Shown piece after piece: positions 1 through 8,499 of a stretch of DNA of 64,000 nt. Source of the stretch: Nocardioides sp. SYSU D00038 (GTDB lineage Bacteria; Actinomycetota; Actinomycetes; Propionibacteriales; Nocardioidaceae); contig NZ_JAFFJT010000010.1 in assembly GCF_016924665.1 (NCBI RefSeq), positions 124,001 to 188,000 on the forward strand, given 5' to 3'. Numbering within the stretch: the first letter of the stretch is position 1; each line of letters opens with the position of its first letter. Both the position numbers and the translations under genes were made by a program. The notes below the pieces were generated by a model. The model was not told the origin of the DNA. It ran no database searches and saw nothing but the letters and a program-made list of their open reading frames with translations.

Positions 1-1536
1 ACCGACAAGGCCGCGGGCTACTTCGACGTCGACCAGCCGCTCGCCGACGTCGGCGAGCCGAGCATGTCGTGGGTGTCGACGGGTCCGGTCGCCGCCGGGC
101 AGCTCAAGCCCTCGGTGCAGCTCAAGACCGACTTCGACGGCGACGGCAACATCGACGGCATCCTGGTCGGTGAGCCCACCTACGCCAACGGGGCGCCGCT
201 CTACGGCAACGACTGGTGGCTGAGCAACGGCTCGGAGCAGTTCGTCAAGGACGCCGCCCCCTCGCACAGCGGCGGGTCGGGCTCGGAGAACCACGGCACC
301 CTCGCCCAGTGGCGCACCGCGTTCCCGGATGCCTCCGTCGTCCAGGGTGGCTGGTCGCTGGGCTCCGGCGTCAAGGGTGACGGCACCATCGAGGCGATCA
401 TCATCGGCGGTGACCCGTACATCCCGTTCCCGTCCCCCGAGGGCAGCACGGTCGTCAAGTACGAGAGCGACGTCGACCTCTCCGAGACCAGGGCGAAGGG
501 CAGCAACGAGTTCCGGGCCCTGGGCGGCGTGCGCGTCACGACCCAGGCCAGCGACTGCCAGGACCCCAAGCCCGGTGGTGGCACGTGGTGCGCCAACAAG
601 GCGGCCGGCTACTTCGCGGTCGACGTCCCGCTCGCCGAGGCCGGCGAGCCCTCGATGGACTACGTCCACTACAGCGGCGCCCGGCCCAGCGTGCAGCTGG
701 TGACCGACTTCGACGGCGACGGTGACGCCGACGGCATCCTGGTCGGCGAGACCATCTACGGTCGCGACTGGTGGGTGCCCGGGAGCGCCCAGCAGTTCGT
801 CAAGGACGGCGCGCCGTCGCACGCCGGCGGTTCGGGCTCCGAGAACCACGGGCTGCTGTCGGAGTGGCGCGCGGCGTTCCCCGACGCCCGGGTGCTGCAG
901 GCCGGCTGGTCCCTCGGCTCGGGCGTCGAGGGTGACGGCGTCGTCCGCTCCATCACGGTCGGCCTCACCACCTTCACCTTCTCCGGGGCCAACCGCGCCC
1001 CCGTGGCGGCCGACGTCACCGGCGCCACCGTCGCCGGTGGCACCACCGCCGTGACCCTGTCGGGCACCGACGCCGACGGCGACGCGCTCACCTTCGCCAC
1101 GTCCGAGCCGGGTGCGAGCGTCGCCGGCAGCACCCTCACCTACCAGGCGCCGGCGAACTTCGTCGGCACCAAGGTGATCGCCTACACCGTCAGCGACGGC
1201 ACGACCACCGACGGCGGCACCGCAACGGTCACGGTCGCCAAGGCGGCCTCGACGACCACGCTGGCGATCAAGCCGGTCACGATCACCACCAGGACCAGGA
1301 ACCCGCGGGCGCAGGTGGGGGTCACCTCGACCGGTGCCGTCGCGGGCGCCACGGTGGTGCTGCGTGACGGCACCAAGAAGGTCGGCCAGGGCGTCGTCGG
1401 CGCCAACGGCAAGGTCAAGATCACCTTCGCCGGGTTCCTCAAGAAGGGCCGGCACACCTTCCGGGCGCGGTTCCAGGGCTCGGCCTACGCCACCGCCTCG
1501 ACCGCGACCGTGGTCGTCCGGGTCAAGAAGGCCTGA
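1..1536 (+). CDS. Secreted repeat protein with Ig-like C-terminal domains (5' partial)
   Basis: The reading frame is open from the first base, so the N-terminus lies outside the window. A unit of about 197 residues is repeated: the stretch starting KAAGYF at base 7 recurs from base 598, each with a TDFDGDG motif (Asp-rich, calcium-binding FG-GAP/VCBS-like look) and a SGSENHG motif. The second full copy ends near base 970. A cadherin/Ig-like domain (NRAPVAADVT onward, about 990-1240) and a last Ig-like domain follow. No sortase motif or C-terminal membrane anchor is visible, so a released extracellular protein is inferred. The function is unknown. A strong hairpin follows at 1571-1600. Confidence 0.8.
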   Translation, partial: TDKAAGYFDVDQPLADVGEPSMSWVSTGPVAAGQLKPSVQLKTDFDGDGNIDGILVGEPTYANGAPLYGNDWWLSNGSEQFVKDAAPSHSGGSGSENHGTLAQWRTAFPDASVVQGGWSLGSGVKGDGTIEAIIIGGDPYIPFPSPEGSTVVKYESDVDLSETRAKGSNEFRALGGVRVTTQASDCQDPKPGGGTWCANKAAGYFAVDVPLAEAGEPSMDYVHYSGARPSVQLVTDFDGDGDADGILVGETIYGRDWWVPGSAQQFVKDGAPSHAGGSGSENHGLLSEWRAAFPDARVLQAGWSLGSGVEGDGVVRSITVGLTTFTFSGANRAPVAADVTGATVAGGTTAVTLSGTDADGDALTFATSEPGASVAGSTLTYQAPANFVGTKVIAYTVSDGTTTDGGTATVTVAKAASTTTLAIKPVTITTRTRNPRAQVGVTSTGAVAGATVVLRDGTKKVGQGVVGANGKVKITFAGFLKKGRHTFRARFQGSAYATASTATVVVRVKKA

Positions 1537-1570
1537 CCCAGCAAGACCAGCCGGACCAGCACCACCCGAG

Positions 1571-1600
1571 CCGGGGCCCCGTCGCACGACGGGGCCCCGG
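1571..1600 (+). terminator. GC hairpin terminator
   Basis: Two 14-base arms, CCGGGGCCCCGTCG and its exact complement, meet with only CA between them, 34 bases after the stop of the repeat protein. There is no T-run, as is usual in actinobacteria. It probably ends that transcript before purD. Confidence 0.8.
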
Positions 1601-1628
1601 TCCTCGTCCCCGCCCCGGACCCAGCCGA

Positions 1629-1634
1629 TAGGCT
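1629..1634 (+). promoter_or_regulatory. -10 hexamer TAGGCT of purD
   Basis: TAGGCT fits TANNNT and ends 8 bases before the purD GTG, so the transcript probably begins at or next to the start codon (leaderless). Confidence 0.55.
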
Positions 1635-1642
1635 CGCCCACC

Positions 1643-2893
1643 GTGACGAACAGCCCCCTGACCGTGCTGGTCATCGGCACCGGAGGCCGGGAGCACGCCC
1701 TCGCCCGGGCGCTCTCCCGCGACCCAGGGGTGGCCGCCGTCCACGCCGCCCCCGGCAACCCCGGCATCGCAGCCGTGGCCACGCTCCACGACGTCGACCC
1801 GCTCGACGGCGCGGCGGTCGCCGGGCTCGCCGAGTCGGTCGGCGCCGACCTGGTCGTGGTGGGCCCCGAGGCGCCGCTGGTGGCCGGGGTCGCCGACGCC
1901 GTGGCAGCGCGCGGCATCGCGGTCTTCGGCCCGTCGCGCGAGGCGGCCCGGCTCGAGGGCTCGAAGGCGTTCGCCAAGGAGGTGATGGCCGCCGCCGGGG
2001 TGCCGACCGCCCGGGCGCGCTCGTGCCGCACCGCCGCGGAGGTCGCGGCCGCGCTCGACGAGCTCGGCGCGCCGTACGTCGTGAAGGACGACGGCCTCGC
2101 CGCCGGCAAGGGCGTCGTGGTCACCGACGACCGGCAGACGGCGCTCGACCACGCGGCCGGCTGCGACGTGGTGCTGGTCGAGGAGTACCTCGACGGGCCC
2201 GAGGTCTCGCTGTTCGCGATCACCGACGGCACCACCGTGCGACCGCTCCAGCCCGCCCAGGACTTCAAGCGCATCTTCGACGCCGACCAGGGCCCCAACA
2301 CCGGCGGCATGGGCGCCTACACGCCGCTGCCGTGGGCGCCCGACGACCTCGTCGACGAGGTGCTGCGCACCGTGCTGCAGCCGACGGTCGACGAGCTGCG
2401 CCGCCGCGGCACGCCGTTCGCCGGCCTGCTCTACGCCGGGCTCGCGCTCACCTCGCGCGGCACCCGGGTGGTGGAGTTCAACGCGCGCTTCGGCGACCCC
2501 GAGACCCAGCCGCTGCTGGCGCTGCTCGACTCGCCGCTCAGCCCGCTGCTGCTGGGTGCGGCCACCGGCACCCTGGCCGACGTGCCGGAGCCGCGGTGGC
2601 GCCCCGGTGCGGCGGTCGCGGTGGTGGTGGCCAGCGCCGGCTACCCCGAGTCGTCGTCGCGCGGCGACGTGATCACCGGCACCGACGCCGCCGAGGCGCT
2701 GGAGGGCGTGCACGTCATCCACGCCGGCACTGCCCTGGACGGCGACGACCTGGTCACGGCCGGGGGCCGCGTGCTCGCGGTGGTCGCGGTCGGCGACTCG
2801 GTGGCCGACGCCCGCGCGGCGGCGTACGACGGGGTGGCGGCGATCTCCTTCGACGGCGCCCAGCACCGCACGGACATCGCTGCCGGCCGCTGA
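1643..2893 (+). CDS. purD: Phosphoribosylamine--glycine ligase
   Basis: This is the second committed step of purine synthesis: ATP-dependent joining of glycine to 5-phosphoribosylamine to give GAR. The 416-residue product has the family's usual length. It starts with the Rossmann-like motif VLVIGTGGREHALA, and has the ATP-grasp region (GPSREAARLEGSKAFAK, then VKDDGLAAGKGV) and the metal-binding tail FNARFGDPETQ. The GTG at 1643 is chosen because the homology begins there and a -10 box TAGGCT lies just upstream. purB follows 15 bp after the stop, so the two may be cotranscribed. Soluble cytoplasmic enzyme. Confidence 0.97.
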   Translation: MTNSPLTVLVIGTGGREHALARALSRDPGVAAVHAAPGNPGIAAVATLHDVDPLDGAAVAGLAESVGADLVVVGPEAPLVAGVADAVAARGIAVFGPSREAARLEGSKAFAKEVMAAAGVPTARARSCRTAAEVAAALDELGAPYVVKDDGLAAGKGVVVTDDRQTALDHAAGCDVVLVEEYLDGPEVSLFAITDGTTVRPLQPAQDFKRIFDADQGPNTGGMGAYTPLPWAPDDLVDEVLRTVLQPTVDELRRRGTPFAGLLYAGLALTSRGTRVVEFNARFGDPETQPLLALLDSPLSPLLLGAATGTLADVPEPRWRPGAAVAVVVASAGYPESSSRGDVITGTDAAEALEGVHVIHAGTALDGDDLVTAGGRVLAVVAVGDSVADARAAAYDGVAAISFDGAQHRTDIAAGR

Positions 2894-2908
2894 CGGGAGC
2901 GTGGGACG

Positions 2909-4348
2909 ATGGCACCCGTGACCGTCCCCAACGTCCTGGCCACCCGCTACGCGGGCGAGGACCTCGCCTCCATCTGGTCGCCGGAGCACAAGATCGTCCT
3001 GGAGCGGCAGCTCTGGGTCGCGGTGCTCAAGGCCCAGCAGGACCTCGGGATCGAGGTGCCCGACGGCGTGGTCGCGGCCTACGAGGCCGTGGTCGACCTC
3101 GGTGAGAAGGGTGTCGACCTCGCCTCGATCGCGGCCCGCGAGCGGGTCACCCGCCACGACGTGAAGGCCCGGATCGAGGAGTTCAGCGCGCTCGCCGGCC
3201 ACGAGCACATCCACAAGGGCATGACCTCGCGCGACCTCACCGAGAACGTCGAGCAGCTCCAGGTGAAGCAGTCGCTGGAGCTCCTGCGCGACCGGGCCGT
3301 GGCGACGCTGGCCCGGCTGGCTCGGCTCGCCTCCGAGCACGAGACGACCGTGATGGCGGGGCGGTCGCACAACGTCGCGGCGCAGGCGACCACGCTCGGC
3401 AAGCGGTTCGCGACCATCGCCGACGAGATGATGATCGCGGTCGAGCGGGTCGAGGACCTGCTGGCCCGCTACCCGCTGCGCGGCATCAAGGGCCCGATGG
3501 GCACCGCGCAGGACATGCTCGACCTCCTCGACGGCGACGGCTCGCGGCTGGCCGACCTCGAGCAGCGGGTGGCCCGCCACCTCGGCTTCGTCCGGGTGCT
3601 CGACAGCGTCGGGCAGGTCTACCCCCGCTCCCTGGACTTCGACGTGCTCTCGGCGCTGGTGCAGCTGGTGGCCGGCCCGTCCAACCTGGCCACCACGATC
3701 CGGCTGATGGCCGGCAACGAGCTGGTGACCGAGGGCTTCAAGGAGGGCCAGGTCGGCTCGTCGGCGATGCCACACAAGATGAACACGCGCTCCTGCGAGC
3801 GGGTCAACGGCCTGGCCGTCGTCACCCGCGGCTACCTGTCCATGGTCGGCGAGCTCGCCGGTGACCAGTGGAACGAGGGCGACGTCTCCTGCTCGGTCGT
3901 ACGGCGCGTGGCGCTGCCCGACGCGTTCTTCGCCGCCGACGGGCTGTTCCAGACCTTCCTCACCGTGCTCGACGAGTTCGGCGCGTTCCCGGCCGTGATC
4001 CAGCGCGAGCTCGACCGCTACCTGCCGTTCCTCGCCACCACCAAGGTGCTGATGGCCGCGGTGCGCAACGGCGTCGGCCGCGAGACCGCCCACGAGGCGA
4101 TCAAGGAGGCGGCGGTCGGGGTGGCACTCGACATGCGCCGCGGCCAGGCCGACAACGACGTCTTCGCGCGGCTGGCCGCCGACGACCGGCTCGGCCTCAC
4201 CACCGACCAGCTCGCGTCCCTGGTCGCCGAGCCGATCACCTTCACGGGCGCGGCGGTCGCGCAGACCCAGGCGGTCGTGCGGCGGGTCGCCGAGGTGGTC
4301 TCCCGCCACCCCGACGCGGCGGCGTACTCGCCTGGCGCGATCCTCTAG
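2909..4348 (+). CDS. purB: Adenylosuccinate lyase
   Basis: Cleaves SAICAR to AICAR and adenylosuccinate to AMP, each time releasing fumarate. The 479-residue protein belongs to the fumarase/aspartase superfamily: TSRDLTEN near residue 110, the GRSHNVAAQATTLGKRFA helix, and the signature loop GSSAMPHKMNTRSCERV that carries the catalytic Ser. ATG 2909 is used; a GTG 9 bases later (2918) is a possible start. It lies 15 bp behind purD and is convergent with the MFS gene, whose stop is only 3 bp away, leaving no room for a separate terminator. Confidence 0.97.
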   Translation: MAPVTVPNVLATRYAGEDLASIWSPEHKIVLERQLWVAVLKAQQDLGIEVPDGVVAAYEAVVDLGEKGVDLASIAARERVTRHDVKARIEEFSALAGHEHIHKGMTSRDLTENVEQLQVKQSLELLRDRAVATLARLARLASEHETTVMAGRSHNVAAQATTLGKRFATIADEMMIAVERVEDLLARYPLRGIKGPMGTAQDMLDLLDGDGSRLADLEQRVARHLGFVRVLDSVGQVYPRSLDFDVLSALVQLVAGPSNLATTIRLMAGNELVTEGFKEGQVGSSAMPHKMNTRSCERVNGLAVVTRGYLSMVGELAGDQWNEGDVSCSVVRRVALPDAFFAADGLFQTFLTVLDEFGAFPAVIQRELDRYLPFLATTKVLMAAVRNGVGRETAHEAIKEAAVGVALDMRRGQADNDVFARLAADDRLGLTTDQLASLVAEPITFTGAAVAQTQAVVRRVAEVVSRHPDAAAYSPGAIL

Positions 4349-4351
4349 TCC

Positions 4352-5815
4352 CTAGCCGGCGGTCCTGGCGGTCCCGGCGTCGGTGCGCTCGTGGCGGAGC
4401 GCACGCACCGACATCGCCAGCGCCAGCAGCACGATCGCCGCGCCGGTCAGCAGCGCGGCCCGGACGGCGGCGTCGTCGCCGTGGCCGTCGGCGGTCACCT
4501 GGTAGACCGTCACCAGCACCGCCGCCCCGATCGAGGCGCCGATCCGCTGACCGGTCTGCAGCGCGGCACCGGCGGCCCCACCCATCCGGGGCGGCACCTC
4601 CGTGAGCGTGAGCGTGATGTTGGGCGAGACCACCGCCCCGGCGCCCAGCCCGGCGACCAGCAGGGGCGGCGCCAACCAGGCCCACAGCGGGTCGCGGCCA
4701 GGGGCGACCAGCGCCACCAGCACGACGCCGGCCACCATCACGCCGAGGGCGAGCACGGTGACCCGGCGCCCCACGTCGGCGACCCAGCGGCCCGCCAGCG
4801 GGGCGCTCACCGCCGAGCCCAGCGCGAACGGCACCAGCAGGAGACCGGCCGCGAGCGGGGTCATGCCGAGCCCCTCCTGCACGTGGATCGACAGCACCAG
4901 GAGCAGCCCGGTGAAGCCGGTGAAGTAGAGCGCGCCGACCGCCAGACCGTTGACGTAGCCGGGCAGCCCGCGCAGCAGCGCGAGGTCGAGCAGCGGCGGG
5001 TGGCCGCGGCGGGCGGTCCGCCGCTCCCAGGCCACGAAACCGGCACCGAGCAGCGGCACGAGCGGCAGCAGCACCAGCGGCCAGCGCTGACCGCCCTCGA
5101 GGGCGACGACGGGGTAGAGCAGGCACAGCACCGTGAGCCCGAGCAGCACCGCGCCGGGCAGGTCGATGCGCCCGTCGGTGCCCGCGGCGCGGCGGCGGCG
5201 CGGGACCAGCCGAGCCACCGCGAGCATCGCGACGAGGCCGATCGGCACGTTGACCAGGAACAGCCAGCGCCACCCGTCCTCCGAGCCCGCGAGCCCGAGG
5301 ATCAGCCCGCCGACCACCGGGCCCGCGGCCGACGCCGTCGACACGGTGAACCCGAAGAGACCGAACGCCCGGCCCCGCTCGCGACCGCGGAAGAGCTGCT
5401 GGATCAACCCGGAGTTCTGCGGGGTCAGCAGCCCGGCGCTGGCACCCTGGGCGAGCCGGGCCAGCACCACCAGCTCGACGTTCGGAGCGAGGCCGACGGC
5501 GGCGCTCGAGGTGATGAAGCAGGCCAGCCCGACGAGCATCAGCCGGCGCCGTCCGTACGCGTCGCCGAGGCGGCCGCCGGCCACCAGCGTCAGCCCGAAG
5601 GCGAGCGCGTAGCCCGAGACCACCCACTGCACGGCGCCGGCGCTGGTGTCGAGGCCGCTGCGCATCGAGGGCACGGCGACGTTGACGACCGAGACGTCGA
5701 GCAGCGACATGAAGCCGACCACGAGCGACACCGACAGGATCCGCCAGCGGTGCGGGTGCGGCTCGTACGCCGGCTCGTCCTCCTCGTCGCGGGTGTCGAC
5801 GACGTGCTCGGTCAC
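4352..5815 (-). CDS. MFS drug exporter, DHA2 / EmrB-QacA type
   Basis: A 487-residue membrane protein with about 14 hydrophobic segments, typical of the 14-TM DHA2 proton antiporters that export drugs and dyes. It has the motif-A loop GGRLGDAYGRRR after TM2 and the motif SVVNVAVPSM in TM1. The GTG at 5815 is the first start codon that does not run into the neighbouring divergent region, and a G-rich ribosome-binding stretch (GGGTGGGG) precedes it. The substrate cannot be read from sequence. No regulator gene is adjacent, and the gene is divergent from the ABM protein. Confidence 0.9.
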   Translation of the reverse strand: MTEHVVDTRDEEDEPAYEPHPHRWRILSVSLVVGFMSLLDVSVVNVAVPSMRSGLDTSAGAVQWVVSGYALAFGLTLVAGGRLGDAYGRRRLMLVGLACFITSSAAVGLAPNVELVVLARLAQGASAGLLTPQNSGLIQQLFRGRERGRAFGLFGFTVSTASAAGPVVGGLILGLAGSEDGWRWLFLVNVPIGLVAMLAVARLVPRRRRAAGTDGRIDLPGAVLLGLTVLCLLYPVVALEGGQRWPLVLLPLVPLLGAGFVAWERRTARRGHPPLLDLALLRGLPGYVNGLAVGALYFTGFTGLLLVLSIHVQEGLGMTPLAAGLLLVPFALGSAVSAPLAGRWVADVGRRVTVLALGVMVAGVVLVALVAPGRDPLWAWLAPPLLVAGLGAGAVVSPNITLTLTEVPPRMGGAAGAALQTGQRIGASIGAAVLVTVYQVTADGHGDDAAVRAALLTGAAIVLLALAMSVRALRHERTDAGTARTAG

Positions 5816-5888
5816 GACCCCACCCTGCCGGTGCGGTGGTTGCCGGTGCGGTAGCGGGCGGCGGCCGCTCCCACGGCAGCATGGAGCC

Positions 5889-6443
5889 ATGAGCCAGCCG
5901 GTCACCGTCTCGATCACCCGTCACGTCGCGCCCGGGCATGCCGACGAGATGCTGGCCTGGATCCGGGCCGGCTCGGCGCTGGCCTCGCGGTTCGACGGAT
6001 TCCTCGGGTCGGGCTGGGTGCGGCCGGCGGTCGACTCCGACCGGTGGCACATGCTCTACCGGTTCGCCGACGACGCCTCGCTCGCCGCGTGGGAGGCCTC
6101 CGAGCAGCGCCGCTGGTGGCTGGGAGCGGCGCAGGGGCTGGTGGGGGAGAGCAAGGTCGAGCGGTTCACCGGCATCGAGGGCTGGTTCGACCCGCCGGCC
6201 AGCTACGACGTCGACGACCTCCGCCCGGCGCCCAGCCCACCGCCGCGCTGGAAGCAGGCGTGCGTGATCTTCCTGGTCTTCTTCCCGCTGAGCCTGGCGG
6301 TCAACTGGGCGGCGACCCACACCATCGGCAGATGGCCGCTGCCGCTGCGGGTGCTGACCAGCGTCGTGGTGATGACCCCGGTGATGACCTACCTGGCGCT
6401 GCCGTGGATCACCAAGCGGATGGAGTGGTGGCTGCGCCGCTGA
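5889..6443 (+). CDS. ABM-domain protein with C-terminal membrane anchor
   Basis: 184 residues. The first ~100 residues match the antibiotic biosynthesis monooxygenase (ABM) dimeric alpha/beta-barrel fold: VTVSITRHVAPGHADEML, then FLGSGWVR and WHMLYRFADDASLAAWEAS. The last ~70 residues hold two hydrophobic segments (VIFLVFFPLSLAVNWAA and VLTSVVVMTPVMTYLAL). This domain pair is seen in proteins of unknown function; oxygenase activity is not implied. ATG 5889 is chosen because the ABM homology begins immediately after it. Confidence 0.85.
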   Translation: MSQPVTVSITRHVAPGHADEMLAWIRAGSALASRFDGFLGSGWVRPAVDSDRWHMLYRFADDASLAAWEASEQRRWWLGAAQGLVGESKVERFTGIEGWFDPPASYDVDDLRPAPSPPPRWKQACVIFLVFFPLSLAVNWAATHTIGRWPLPLRVLTSVVVMTPVMTYLALPWITKRMEWWLRR

Positions 6444-6465
6444 CGGTCAGGACCGGGCCGGACCG

Positions 6466-7086
6466 TCAGATCCGGGCCGCACCGCCCCAGTTGGCCAGCT
6501 TGGTCGCGATCGTGTGGAGGTCGGCCAGCCAGACGTCCTCGGGGCCGGGCGGGATGATCTCGTCCCAGTCGATCACCGGCGAGCCCAGCACGTGGGAGAG
6601 CCGGGCGGTGCGGCCCGCGAAGAAGGCGTGCATGTGGGAGCCGCCGTCGCCGTACTTGAGCACCTGGCAGCGCGCCACGTTGTCGAGACCCTCGACGATC
6701 CGGGCCAGCCGGTTGGCGATCCGGCCGAACTCCGAGGCGCGGTCGTCGTCGAGCTGCCCGAAGTCGAGGTGCTCGCGCGGGCACAGGTTGAGCAGCACCG
6801 GCAGCCCGGTCGGCGCCGGGGGTCGCAGCAGCACCCAGTAGTCGTCCTCCCACACCACGCGCTCGGGCGGGAAGCCGTCGGTGCACAGCTCGCACGGCCG
6901 GCCGCCCTCGCCGGAGCGGGGGGCCTCGTCGGCGGGGGCCGGCAGCGGTCGCGGTGCCACGGCGCCGTCGACGGCGACCCACGGGAAGATGTCCCAGCCA
7001 CCCTGGGGCGGCATCGGGAGGTGACCGCCGTTCGCCTCCGCGGCGGCGGTGAGACGGGCATGGACCTGCTCGGCTGACTCGGCCAT
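6466..7086 (-). CDS. HIT-like (histidine triad) family protein
   Basis: 206 residues resembling HIT/galT-fold nucleotide hydrolases: a Cys-X2-Cys pair (C65, C68), the strand pattern VVWEDDYWVLL, LCPREHLDFGQL, and a final GSHMHAFFAGR. The canonical HxHxH triad is reduced to HMHAFF, so hydrolase activity on Ap4A-like substrates is uncertain. ATG 7086 starts the conserved region. It is divergent from purC with 50 bp between. An extra N-terminal ~60-residue segment, rich in Pro/Ala at its end, is not part of the HIT core. Confidence 0.75.
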   Translation of the reverse strand: MAESAEQVHARLTAAAEANGGHLPMPPQGGWDIFPWVAVDGAVAPRPLPAPADEAPRSGEGGRPCELCTDGFPPERVVWEDDYWVLLRPPAPTGLPVLLNLCPREHLDFGQLDDDRASEFGRIANRLARIVEGLDNVARCQVLKYGDGGSHMHAFFAGRTARLSHVLGSPVIDWDEIIPPGPEDVWLADLHTIATKLANWGGAARI

Positions 7087-7124
7087 GCGCCCACTCTGCC
7101 AAATCCGTCCGGTGCCACCGCCGA

Positions 7125-7130
7125 TAGGGT
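7125..7130 (+). promoter_or_regulatory. -10 hexamer TAGGGT of purC
   Basis: TAGGGT ends exactly 6 bases before the purC GTG, the geometry of a leaderless actinobacterial transcript. Confidence 0.6.
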
Positions 7131-7136
7131 GCGGAG

Positions 7137-8027
7137 GTGCTGAACATCCCGGCCGCACCCGAGATCCCGGGCGCGCGACACCTCCACTCGGGCAAGGTCC
7201 GCGACCTCTACGAGCTCGTCGAGGGCCCGCACGCCGGCCGGCTGCTCATGGTCGCCAGCGACCGGATCTCGATCTTCGACTTCGTGCTCGACTCCACGAT
7301 CCCCGACAAGGGCGAGATCCTGACCCGGATGTCGCTGTGGTGGTTCGACCAGCTCGCCGACCTGGTGCCCCACCACGTGCTCTCCACCGACGTGCCCGCC
7401 GCCGTCGCCGGCCGGGCCGTGGTGTGCGAGCGGCTCGAGATGCACCCCGTCGAGTGCGTGGCCCGTGGCTACCTCACCGGCTCCGGCCTGCTCGACTACC
7501 GCGCCACCGGCGAGGTCTGCGGCATCGCGCTGCCCGCGGGACTCGACGACGGCAGCCGGCTGCCCGAGCCGATCTTCACTCCGGCCACCAAGGCCGAGCT
7601 GGGCGAGCACGACGAGAACGTCTCCTACGACGCCGTGGTCGCCACCGTCGGTGCCGAGCGCGCCGCCGAGCTGCGCGAGCTCACCCTCGCGATCTACGGC
7701 CGGGCCGAGGAGCTCGCCCGCGAGCGGGGGATCATCCTGGCCGACACCAAGCTCGAGATGGGATCGCGGCCCGACGGCACCACCGTGCTCGGCGACGAGG
7801 TGCTCACGCCCGACTCGTCCCGCTTCTGGCCGGCCGACGACTGGGTGCCGGGCCGCGCGCAGCCGTCGTACGACAAGCAGATCGTGCGCAACTGGGCGCT
7901 CTCGCCCGAGTCGGGGTGGGACCGCGCCTCCGGCGAGGCGCCGCCCCCGCTGCCGCCCGAGGTGGTCGAGCGCACCCGCAGCCGCTACCTCGAGGCCTAC
8001 GAGCGCCTCACCGGCGAGCGGTTCTGA
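7137..8027 (+). CDS. purC: Phosphoribosylaminoimidazole-succinocarboxamide synthase
   Basis: SAICAR synthetase joins aspartate to CAIR with ATP. The 296-residue protein has the family motifs HSGKVRDLYEL (N-terminal, ATP site), VECVARGYLTGSG and DTKLEMG. The length is usual for the actinobacterial form. GTG 7137 begins the homology and sits 6 bp behind a -10 box. The SRPBCC gene starts one base after its stop codon, suggesting translational coupling. Cytoplasmic; product passes to PurB (encoded at 2909). Confidence 0.97.
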   Translation: MLNIPAAPEIPGARHLHSGKVRDLYELVEGPHAGRLLMVASDRISIFDFVLDSTIPDKGEILTRMSLWWFDQLADLVPHHVLSTDVPAAVAGRAVVCERLEMHPVECVARGYLTGSGLLDYRATGEVCGIALPAGLDDGSRLPEPIFTPATKAELGEHDENVSYDAVVATVGAERAAELRELTLAIYGRAEELARERGIILADTKLEMGSRPDGTTVLGDEVLTPDSSRFWPADDWVPGRAQPSYDKQIVRNWALSPESGWDRASGEAPPPLPPEVVERTRSRYLEAYERLTGERF

Positions 8028-8028
8028 G

Positions 8029-8442
8029 GTGGCCGGGGTCGGGTTCGGCGCCCCGCCCGAGGTGGTCTTCGACTACCTCGTCGACCCCGCCAACCGGCCC
8101 CAGTGGCAGTCGAGCCTGCGCCGGGTCACCGACGTCGACGGCGACGTGCGGGTCGGCCAGACCTGGGTCGACGTGACGACCGTCGGGGTGCGCCCCCGGA
8201 TGGAGACCACGGCCCTGGAGCGACCCGGGCTCTGGCGCGAGGTCGGCACCTGGGGGCTCTTCTCGGCCGAGGTGACGCTGACGATCCGCCCGGACGGCGC
8301 CGGCTCGGTGGTCGACGTCGCCCACCGGGTGGCCGCGCGCGGCCCCCTGGCGCCGGTCGGCTGGCTGCTCGACCGGGTCGCGCCGCTCGCCGTCCGGGCC
8401 GACCTGCGGCGGGCCGCCGCCGCCCTCTCGCGACGTTCGTGA
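8029..8442 (+). CDS. SRPBCC (START/Bet v1-like) family protein
   Basis: 137 residues with the SRPBCC pattern: an N-terminal GAPPEVVFDYLVDPANRPQWQ (helix that frames the ligand pocket), a middle beta-sheet (VRVGQTWVDVTTVGVRP, FSAEVTLTI) and a long C-terminal helix. Members bind hydrophobic ligands or act in polyketide/lipid chemistry; the ligand here is unknown. The GTG start lies one base after the purC stop, so it is probably translated from the purC message. An acyl-CoA ligase follows with its own promoter. Confidence 0.8.
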   Translation: MAGVGFGAPPEVVFDYLVDPANRPQWQSSLRRVTDVDGDVRVGQTWVDVTTVGVRPRMETTALERPGLWREVGTWGLFSAEVTLTIRPDGAGSVVDVAHRVAARGPLAPVGWLLDRVAPLAVRADLRRAAAALSRRS

Positions 8443-8450
8443 CCACTGAG

Positions 8451-8456
8451 TAGGTT
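8451..8456 (+). promoter_or_regulatory. -10 hexamer TAGGTT of the acyl-CoA ligase
   Basis: TAGGTT lies 43 bp before the ligase GTG. Unlike many neighbours this gene has a leader and a clear GGAGG ribosome-binding site at 8491-8495. Confidence 0.5.
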
Positions 8457-8499
8457 GTGCACCACCCCTGATCGATGGGCCCACAGCGATGGAGGCCAC

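Noticed and set aside
1523..4309. Very long open frames on the strand opposite purD-purB, and likewise opposite clpC, ftsH, thiP and the acyl-CoA oxidase gene
   Set aside because: They mirror the third-codon-position GC bias of well-supported genes, have no recognisable motifs and no start signals.
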